Shown here: positions 51,126 to 57,265 of the stretch, piece by piece
Layout: each line of letters starts with the position of its first letter
Numbering within the stretch: position 1 is the first letter of the stretch
DNA from: CAZKWG01 sp964615375
GTDB lineage: Bacteria > Myxococcota_A > UBA796 > CAZKWG01
Reading direction: 5' to 3'
DNA: 58,983 nucleotides
Assembly: GCA_964615375.1 (NCBI GenBank)
Contig: CAZTOW010000056.1
Location: forward strand, 1-58,983
Made by a program: the position numbers and the translations under genes
The notes under the pieces: model-generated
What the model saw: only the letters and a program-made list of their open reading frames with translations
What the model was told of the DNA's origin: nothing
Database searches by the model: none

Positions 51126-52811
51126 TCAGGGCTTGAGCCGCCGATACCGCAACACCGGCGAGCGTAGGTTCGTGTCGGTGGGCTCCAGCCATCCTTCGGC
51201 GACCAGCGCGTTGATCGCGTGTCGAGGCGTGTCGCGGTTGATGCCGAGGATCGCGGCGATCTCGGCCTTGCCGAGGGGACGGTCGGCCTGGCGGAAGAGG
51301 TCGCGGAGCTGGGCCATGCGCTCTTCGAGGGACATGGCGCCGGCGGGGTGCCGGGCCGGGGCGGGCGGCGGTGGCTCAGGAGGCGGCGTGACGACGGCGG
51401 GCACGGGCTCGGGCGGCTCTGGCACGGGTGGCTCGGGCGCCGGTTCAGGCTCGGGCGCCGGTTCAGGCTCGGGTGCGGCCAGCGGCGGCGCGGCCGGGCG
51501 TTGCGGGGCAGGCGGGGGCGGCGCGGGGCGCGGGTGGAAGATCGGCGGCGGACCTGGACGACGCGGGCGGGGCGGCGTGGGTGGTCGTGTGGGCGGCGCG
51601 GCGCTCGGGACGACGGCGCTTGAGGCCACCGGCTGAGCCTTCGCGACCGGCTGCGCTTCGGCCGGCACGACGACGGGCGAGGCGGAGATAGCGGGCCGCA
51701 CGACCGGGCGAACCATGGGCCGCGCCGCCCGAACCTCGGGCGCCAACGGCATCGACAGCCACGTCACCGAGCTCTCGAAGTCACAGCGCCCGCCCGGGTA
51801 CCGCTCGCCCAACGCCACCAGCACCCCGTCATTGTCCACGATGGCGCCGTCCGGCAGCGCTGGCAGGTCGCCGCACCGGACCAGCAGGTGTCGCAGCCGC
51901 GGGTTGGCGGAGGCCCGGTCCTCGCGCTCGCTGGCGTTGGCGGCCGTGGTCGGCACGGCGAGGCGCACGCGACCGCACTCCACGGTGAGCGTGATCGGCG
52001 TGTCCGCGTCCGGCCCGACCCAGGCGCGCTCGGCCAAAGCCAGCACGACGACAGCGCGCGCGATGTCGCTCGGGATCGCGCCCCACAGGCCGCGCTCATT
52101 GGCGACACGCTCGGCCAGCCAGGACAACGATCCGCGGTGGAGCTGATCGGACCAGCCCGGCCGTCGGATGGCGACTGCGCATCCGGGCAGGTGCTTCTCG
52201 GGCTGATCGCCCAGCGCCACGAGCCCGGCGACGGTGGGCACGATCCTCCCCCGGAACCATCGGCGCGCGCTCGCGTCGAGCAGGGTCTGGGCGCGGTGCT
52301 CCTGCTCCGAGCGGCCGACGGGCGCGGCGAAGGGCCCGGCCTGCATCAGCTTCGTGACGCGGCGATCATCGAAGCGGGCCTCGACGGCGGCCGGCACGGG
52401 CCACCCGTCGGGCTCCAGATGATCCCAGAAGGTCGGGGCGGCGTTCGACGCGACGCCGATGAGCACGGCGGGCTCGCCCTCCATGCGGATCTTGTGGGGG
52501 CCGCTGATCGCGCCCCGCGCGTGCTCCTCGCGAACCTCTCTGAGCCAGTCGAGCCCCCGTGAGCCTGGGGGTGTGAGCATGAGCAGCGTGCCGCCGTGGG
52601 GCTCCGCGGCGAGCACAGCGAGGTTGAAGGAGACGTCGCCGAGGCTCTGGGGATTCACCTCGCGCAGCGCGCAGGGCTGCTCGTGATGGACCTTGTCGTG
52701 CCAGGCGAGGAGCTGGTCGCGTGACGTGAAGCACAGCACGCCGTCGTCGCGTTCGGGCGGCGAGTATGCGGGCGGCGCTGACGTGGGCGCGGTGTGGCGT
52801 GACTTGAACAT
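51126..52811 (-). CDS. AlbA/Schlafen-like protein with Pro-rich linker and C-terminal winged helix
   Basis: 561 residues from ATG 52811. The first ~340 residues resemble the AlbA_2/RecG-like regulators: G-R-I-V-P-T-V-A-G-L-V-A-L-G-D-Q-P and L-P-G-C-A-V-A-I-R match the T-x-A-G-x-L-x-x-G and P segments. About 370-490 is a Pro/Ala/Glu tract. The last ~70 residues are a winged helix (I-A-A-I-L-G-I-N-R-D-T-P-R-H-A-I-N-A-L). Probably a DNA-binding regulator or defence protein. It is next to the repeat cluster 52881-53085, a possible binding target. Confidence 0.6.
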   Translation of the reverse strand: MFKSRHTAPTSAPPAYSPPERDDGVLCFTSRDQLLAWHDKVHHEQPCALREVNPQSLGDVSFNLAVLAAEPHGGTLLMLTPPGSRGLDWLREVREEHARGAISGPHKIRMEGEPAVLIGVASNAAPTFWDHLEPDGWPVPAAVEARFDDRRVTKLMQAGPFAAPVGRSEQEHRAQTLLDASARRWFRGRIVPTVAGLVALGDQPEKHLPGCAVAIRRPGWSDQLHRGSLSWLAERVANERGLWGAIPSDIARAVVVLALAERAWVGPDADTPITLTVECGRVRLAVPTTAANASEREDRASANPRLRHLLVRCGDLPALPDGAIVDNDGVLVALGERYPGGRCDFESSVTWLSMPLAPEVRAARPMVRPVVRPAISASPVVVPAEAQPVAKAQPVASSAVVPSAAPPTRPPTPPRPRRPGPPPIFHPRPAPPPPAPQRPAAPPLAAPEPEPAPEPEPAPEPPVPEPPEPVPAVVTPPPEPPPPAPARHPAGAMSLEERMAQLRDLFRQADRPLGKAEIAAILGINRDTPRHAINALVAEGWLEPTDTNLRSPVLRYRRLKP

Positions 52812-53157
52812 GGGATCAGGGGGTCTGTAATCGCCGGCGGGGCGCTGGCCAGCCCTGCGGGAGGGACTGGACCAGAATCTGTCCGGCAGTTGATCGGCAC
52901 TGGCTGACGATCTGCTGTCGTAGCGGTGACTCCGAGCTGGCGTGCAGCTCAGGATCGGCAGTTACGCTGATCGGCAGCTCGGCTGTAACACGGCGTTACA
53001 GCTGCTTCGGCGGTTGGATCGGCAGTAGATCGGCAGTGGCTCGGAAGGGATCGCCAGCAGGGCGCCAGCGGATCGGATCGGCAGTGGCTCGGTGGTGCGT
53101 CTGGAGGGCGCTCCCGGGTGGTTGCTCCCCTGGCCCCGCCCGTCGTCGCGCCCCGCC
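52812..53157. repeat. GATCGGCAGT repeat cluster with hairpin
   Basis: Gene-free. Exact GATCGGCAGT at 52953, 53017, 53028 and 53076; near matches at 52881, 52892 and 52969. Two pairs are exactly 48 bp apart (52969-53017, 53028-53076). Two copies extend to GATCGGCAGTGGCTCGG. A hairpin, GCTGTAAC-acggc-GTTACAGC, lies at 52982-53002. A second cluster is at 55235-55323. Iterons, operators or an origin are possible. Confidence 0.7.
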
Positions 53158-54108
53158 TCAGCCCTGCCCGACGAACAGCCGCGCCACGTAGGCCGCGTAG
53201 CTGCCCAGCAGCAGCGCCGCCTCCCAGCGCCGCAGCGCGCTGCCCGCCCAGAAGATGGGCAGGAGCGCCACGCTCAGCCCAACAAGGACCCAGAGATCGA
53301 AGCCGGTCGCCGCGATGTCCACCGAGAATGGGCTCACCAGCGCCGTGACGCCCAGGATGCCGAGCACGTTGAAGATGTTGGACCCGAGCACGTTGCCCAG
53401 CACGATGTCGCCCTCCTTCTTCCAGGCGGCGACCAGGCTGCTGGCCAGCTCCGGCAGGCTGGTGCCCACCGCGACGACCGTGAGCCCGACCACGCGCGGC
53501 GAGATGCCCGACGCCGTCGCGATCTCCACCGCGCCGCGCACCAGCAGCTCGGCGCCGCCCACCAGCAGCGCCACGCCGCCCAGCACCAGCCCCGCCTGCG
53601 CCGCCAGCCCGCCGCCTCGCGCCGGGAGGTGCTCGGCGTACGCCTCGGCCAGCTCGCCCGATCCCCTCCGCATCTCCGCGCGCAGCATCCAGCCGACGTA
53701 GACCACCAACGCCGCCACCAGCAGCGCGCCGTCCAGCCGGCTGAAGCCGCCATCCCAGGCCAGCAAGGCGAACAGCGCCGTCGCCCCGATGACCAGCGGC
53801 ATCTCGCGCAGCAGGATCCCGCTCTGGACCGGGATGGGTCGCAGCAGACCCGCGAGCCCCAGGATCAGCCCGATGTTGGCGATGTTCGAGCCGATCACGT
53901 TGCCCAGCGCCAGCTCGGGCGTGCCCCTCGTCGCCGCGACCAACGAGGCCGCCAGTTCGGGCGCCGACGTGCAGAAGGCGACCACCGTGAGCCCGACCAC
54001 CAGCGGGCTCAGCCCCGCCGCCAGCGCCAGCCGTCCGGCGCCGCGCACGACCAGCTCGCCGCCCATGACGAGCAGAGCGACGCCCGCGACGATGAAGAGC
54101 CAGCTCAT
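53158..54108 (-). CDS. CaCA-family sodium/calcium exchanger
   Basis: 316 residues, about ten transmembrane helices in two inverted halves. Each half carries the alpha repeat: V-G-L-T-V-V-A-F-C-T-S-A-P-E-L (N half) and V-G-L-T-V-V-A-V-G-T-S-L-P-E-L (C half), followed by G-N-V-I-G-S-N and G-N-V-L-G-S-N. Exchanges Na+ or H+ for Ca2+ across the inner membrane (YrbG type). ATG 54108 overlaps the SRPBCC stop (ATGA). Cargo gene, no link to defence visible. Confidence 0.93.
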   Translation of the reverse strand: MSWLFIVAGVALLVMGGELVVRGAGRLALAAGLSPLVVGLTVVAFCTSAPELAASLVAATRGTPELALGNVIGSNIANIGLILGLAGLLRPIPVQSGILLREMPLVIGATALFALLAWDGGFSRLDGALLVAALVVYVGWMLRAEMRRGSGELAEAYAEHLPARGGGLAAQAGLVLGGVALLVGGAELLVRGAVEIATASGISPRVVGLTVVAVGTSLPELASSLVAAWKKEGDIVLGNVLGSNIFNVLGILGVTALVSPFSVDIAATGFDLWVLVGLSVALLPIFWAGSALRRWEAALLLGSYAAYVARLFVGQG

Positions 54109-54428
54109 GCGGTCCACCCGTCCCGAGGTCGGATAACGCCTCGGCGCGACTCCAGCAGGGCATCGAGTTTCGCGAGGTCCGCATGGTTGGCGCTGCGCAT
54201 CATCATCGCCAGGACGGGCGCGACGGCGCTCGCGAAGCCGGTGGGCTCGCCTCGGTTGCGAAGGGTCACCCTGGTCTTCTCGCCTTCCGCCGACCAGGTG
54301 TAGGTGGTCTCCATCGGGAATGGCCCCTCGGCGGTGGACGGCCCCAGCCGCCCCTTGTTGGAGGCGTCAGCGACCCCACGGATTGCCTGCGGGCGCACCA
54401 CGCCCAGGACGTGACGGGGATCGCCCAC
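54105..54428 (-). CDS. truncated SRPBCC-family protein
   Basis: 107 residues. Y-T-W-S-A-E-G-E-K-T-R-V-T-L-R-N-R-G-E-P-T-G-F and the ending A-D-L-A-K-L-D-A-L-L-E-S are the last strands and the long C-terminal helix of an SRPBCC (polyketide cyclase/START-like) fold. The first ~60-70 residues of the fold are missing and I find them in no frame upstream, so it is likely a remnant that is still translationally coupled to the exchanger gene. Confidence 0.6.
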   Translation of the reverse strand: MGDPRHVLGVVRPQAIRGVADASNKGRLGPSTAEGPFPMETTYTWSAEGEKTRVTLRNRGEPTGFASAVAPVLAMMMRSANHADLAKLDALLESRRGVIRPRDGWTA

Positions 54429-54523
54429 ATGGGCGACGAGAACGGCGACAGGGCGAGGCGCGCTGAAGCCCGGGGGCGCCGCCCGCTCGCATACCCGATA
54501 CCCGTGCGGCTACAGGAGCCCCG

Positions 54524-55057
54524 ATGCGCCCCTTCCAGCTCCGCCCGATCACCGTCGCCGACCTCGACGCGCTCGTCGCGCTCGACGCCGACCCCGAGGT
54601 CATGCGCTTCATCAACGGCGGCCAACCCACGCCGCGGGAGCTGGCGGCGGAGGTCCTGCTGCCCCGGATGCTCGCGGCGGCGACCCGGCCTGGGCTCGGC
54701 TTCTTCGCCGTCGAGTCGCCTGATGGCGCGTTTCTGGGCTGGGTCCACCTGCGTCTGGACAGCTTCGAGCCCGCCTGGGCGGAGATCGGCTACCGGCTGG
54801 CGCGACCCTTCTGGGGCCAGGGGATCGCGACCGCCGCGTCGAGGCTGCTTGTGCGGCGTGCCTTCGAGGAGCTCGGCTTCGACGTGGTCAGCGCGCGGGC
54901 CATGCCGGAGAACCTGGCCTCTCGCCGCGTGATGGAGAAGGTGGGGCTGCGGGAGTCGGGGCGCTTTGTGTTCCCGGGGAGGGTCCTGCCGGGGCTGGTC
55001 GTGCCCGAGGTGGAGGGGGTGCTCTACACGCTGCGTCGTGAGGACTGGGTCGGGTAG
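54524..55057 (+). CDS. GNAT acetyltransferase (RimJ/RimL type)
   Basis: 177 residues from ATG 54524 with AGGAG upstream. L-R-P-I-T-V-A-D-L-D-A-L, acetyl-CoA loop P-F-W-G-Q-G-I-A-T-A-A, and the A-M-P-E-N-L-A-S-R-R-V-M-E-K-V-G-L motif of the RimL group are present. It transfers acetyl to an amine; substrate unknown. Alone, with no operon partner. Confidence 0.92.
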   Translation: MRPFQLRPITVADLDALVALDADPEVMRFINGGQPTPRELAAEVLLPRMLAAATRPGLGFFAVESPDGAFLGWVHLRLDSFEPAWAEIGYRLARPFWGQGIATAASRLLVRRAFEELGFDVVSARAMPENLASRRVMEKVGLRESGRFVFPGRVLPGLVVPEVEGVLYTLRREDWVG

Positions 55058-55397
55058 CCTGCGACCCGGCGCGGCGCGGGTTGGCCCCTGTGCCGACGCC
55101 GTGGCCGAACGCGGTGCCACGGGACTGAAACCGAGGCCAGCCCGAATACCGCGCGTCGGGCATCCTGACGCATGGGATGGGCAGCGGTCTGCTGTCGCCG
55201 AGGCGCCGAGCAGCTCGTGGTCAGCCGTCGGGCGGATCGGCAGTGCGAGGAATTCCTCCGGTTGCCCTAACTTCGGATCTGGGATCGGCAGTGGCACGTC
55301 AGCGAAGCTGGCGGGTCGGCAGTGGCGCCGGAGTGCGCGCCCGGAGCGCTGTGCTGCCGGGCGCGCTATGGTGGTCGGGTCCTGTCGGGTCTGCGTC
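55058..55397. repeat. gene-free region with second GATCGGCAGT cluster
   Basis: 340 bp without a supported gene. GATCGGCAGT at 55235 and 55283 (48 bp apart, the same spacing as in the first cluster) and GGTCGGCAGT at 55314. Together with 52881-53085 it brackets the exchanger/GNAT block. Confidence 0.65.
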
Positions 55398-55814
55398 CTA
55401 CTTCAAACCCTCGGGACCGGCGGCCGGCGCGTCTGCGTCGGTCGCTGCTTCGACCTTTCCCAGCCGCGCGCGAAGCTCGGCCATGGCCCGGGCCTCCAGC
55501 GCCGGATCAGCGTCCGGGGGCTGGGCCAGGACCACGCGCAGCTCGGCGAAGGCGTCGCCCTCGCCGGTGTGCTCGTCGAGCAGCTCCTCGACCAGGGCTT
55601 CAACCCGACCCCGGCTGCGGAGGACAGGGGCCGGGTCGGGCTGCTCGCCGTTGGCGATGGCGGTCACGAACCGGTGGACGGTGAGCGCGTGATCTTCGGC
55701 GGCGCGGCGAAGGGACTCTGCGGCCTGCCGCTGCTGTTCGGCGGTGGTGTAGATGGTGGACAGGGCGGTGCCGCGTTCGAGGGTGGGACGCGGGACGGGG
55801 TCGAGGGACGACAT
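55398..55814 (-). CDS. 138-aa helical protein controlled by the shared promoter
   Basis: 138 residues, ATG 55814 with GGAG upstream. Mostly alpha-helical and acidic (E-Q-Q-R-Q-A-A-E-S-L-R-R-A-A-E-D; V-E-A-L-V-E-E-L-L-D-E), with no family recognised. Its promoter at 55956-55925 has the same TTGACA-N11-TGG-N10-GC plan as the recombinase promoters of E1 and E2, and its leader (about 100 nt) carries two hairpins. Co-regulation with the integrases suggests a role in excision, transfer or control. Confidence 0.65.
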   Translation of the reverse strand: MSSLDPVPRPTLERGTALSTIYTTAEQQRQAAESLRRAAEDHALTVHRFVTAIANGEQPDPAPVLRSRGRVEALVEELLDEHTGEGDAFAELRVVLAQPPDADPALEARAMAELRARLGKVEAATDADAPAAGPEGLK

Positions 55815-55869
55815 CGGATCTCCACGCTCGCGAGGAGTTCACGCGCGGCGGCGAGCGAACCGCGCGTGT

Positions 55870-55909
55870 TTCAGGGCGTGGCCCTGAAGTTCCTGAGGGT
55901 CGGCGACCC
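55870..55909 (-). promoter_or_regulatory. 5' leader hairpins of the 138-aa gene
   Basis: Two inverted repeats in the leader: TTCAGGGC/GCCCTGAA at about 55870-55888 with a 3-nt loop, and GGGTC-ggc-GACCC at 55897-55909. Short hairpins follow the other two shared-type promoters as well. Confidence 0.55.
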
Positions 55910-55924
55910 CCAAGAACCTGCTTT

Positions 55925-55956
55925 GCAACAAGCATACCAGGGGGTCGGCGTGTCAA
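55925..55956 (-). promoter_or_regulatory. shared-type promoter of the 138-aa gene (sigma-54-like)
   Basis: Minus strand: TTGACA 55956-55951, 11 bases, TGG 55939-55937, 10 bases, GC 55926-55925 (TGGTATGCTTGTTGCA). Same spacing as the promoters at 3230-3199 and 57184-57215. Confidence 0.68.
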
Positions 55957-56947
55957 CGGTGTCCCCCTGGGTCGGCGAAGACCGCTGGACTTCTGTGGGT
56001 GGTGGGCGAGGTTGTAGGCGGAGGATTCGCGAGCGGCGGCGAACAGCTCCGGTCGTGTCCTCTGGCGTGCGGAGCGGCGCGCGGGGTGGCGCGTGGGCGG
56101 ACGCCGCTGGCGGGCGGGGGCGCGGCGGGCTGCTCGTCCGAGGGGCGCTCGCCCATGCTCGGGGAGCTCTCCGGCCCAAGCGTCTGGCGTCGCCGCCGCC
56201 AGAGGCAGCCTTGCGCCGGCCGGACCACCAGCGCCTCCGGAGGCCGAGACCACCCCGTCATGTCGGGACCCGCAGATATGACATGCGGGATCCGTGGACA
56301 TGACATGCTCACGCCGGCCCAGCGAGTTCCACGCCTGGACCCGTACTTGTCGCAGCTTGTCGCGTCCGAGGCTACCGCTGGCCCCTGGAGACCCGGACTC
56401 ACGCCCTCACCCTATGCGAAACCCTGAGGTTGACCGACTCCTTGTCGCGCTTGTCGCGTTGCCCGACCGGAGTCCACGAGTCAGCACCAATCTGGACACG
56501 TACTCCCGGGCTTTACCCTGCGCTAACCGCACTTGTCGCGCTCCAAATCTCCAACCCTTCTGGCCGCAGATCCCTCGCCAGCCCGGCGCGATCGATCTTG
56601 TGTACAGTGTGCGAATCAGCCCTGTGTTGTGTGGACACTACACACCCGGCCTGCAACGCCAGCGCTGCGCGAATTTCGGTTCCCTGCGCCGATTCGAAAG
56701 CGCGAATCAACGCCTTGCTCCCTCCGAATCTCTCGCCCGACGGGTGTCCACTCTTGCCGCGAACAAGAGCCAGAATCTGGCCCCATCCGTCTCTTCCACG
56801 TCCATCCATCCTTAACGCGCAGACTCGCGCGCTCCGGCGATTTTCCAGCGTTTTCACTATCCGCAAACGCCCCGGACCACGCTATACTCCTGTTCATCCA
56901 CACGCCGCCCCTTCAACAGGCGGACGTGGCTCAATGTGAGGACGCCC
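55957..56947. other. ~1-kb non-coding region with direct repeats
   Basis: No gene supported: the open frames lack ribosome sites and domains. It carries ATGACATGC twice 22 bp apart (56278, 56300) with GTCATGTC inverted at 56257, and CTTGTCGC(G/A) five times at 56346, 56356, 56441, 56450 and 56532. A TATACT near 56883 could be a -10 for the 63-aa gene. Candidate origin or control region of E2. Confidence 0.5.
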
Positions 56948-57139
56948 ATGGCGAAGTCCCGTCGGCGCAAAGCCCCCGAGATCCAGATGTTCACCGTGAT
57001 CACCACCCACCGTCGCCCGCCCGACGCCGAGGCGCGCCTGACCCGCGCGGCCCGGACCTGCCTCGCGGTGGTGGCCGAGGCCAACGCAGAGCCGGATTCG
57101 GCCTGCGAACACGGCTGCAACGATAAGAAGGCAAGCTGA
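56948..57139 (+). CDS. 63-aa basic small protein before the E2 integrase
   Basis: 63 residues from ATG 56948 (GAGGA upstream; GTG 56936 also possible). Basic start M-A-K-S-R-R-R-K, then P-E-I-Q-M-F-T-V-I and an Ala-rich helix, ending with C-E-H-G-C. A tiny gene next to the recombinase also occurs in E1 (3675). The integrase promoter lies 45 bp after its stop. Possible accessory or directionality factor; unproven. Confidence 0.5.
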   Translation: MAKSRRRKAPEIQMFTVITTHRRPPDAEARLTRAARTCLAVVAEANAEPDSACEHGCNDKKAS

Positions 57140-57183
57140 AGGCGCCTTCTACCGACCAGACACACGAATCGACCGAGCCACCC

Positions 57184-57215
57184 TTGACAGGCGGGCGCCC
57201 TGGCATTCTGTTTGC
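57184..57215 (+). promoter_or_regulatory. shared-type promoter of the E2 integrase (sigma-54-like)
   Basis: TTGACA 57184-57189, 11 bases, TGG 57201-57203, 10 bases, GC 57214-57215 (TGGCATTCTGTTTGCA). The first 16 bases after TTGACA include the words GGCG and CCCTGGCATTC shared with the E1 promoter. A hairpin AGGGC-ctcc-GCCCT follows at 57221-57234. The start codon is at 57266. Confidence 0.72.
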
Positions 57216-57265
57216 ATGGTAGGGCCTCCGCCCTCCTGACCCCAACAGAACCCGTGGAGCCCGCC

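Noticed and set aside
52881..55323. CRISPR array for the GATCGGCAGT repeats
   Set aside because: Repeats are only 10-17 bp, irregularly spaced, degenerate and without cas genes.
55999..56866. Several 100-170-codon frames in the gap before the integrase
   Set aside because: No ribosome sites, Ser/Arg/Pro-rich, overlapping in several frames, and the region is full of direct repeats.
57184..57215. Plain sigma-70 promoter (TTGACA with a 17-bp spacer)
   Set aside because: The sequences at -10 would be TCTGTT, TCCTTT and GCTTGT, all poor, whereas TGG-N10-GC is perfect in all three copies. An overlapping sigma-70 -35 is not excluded.
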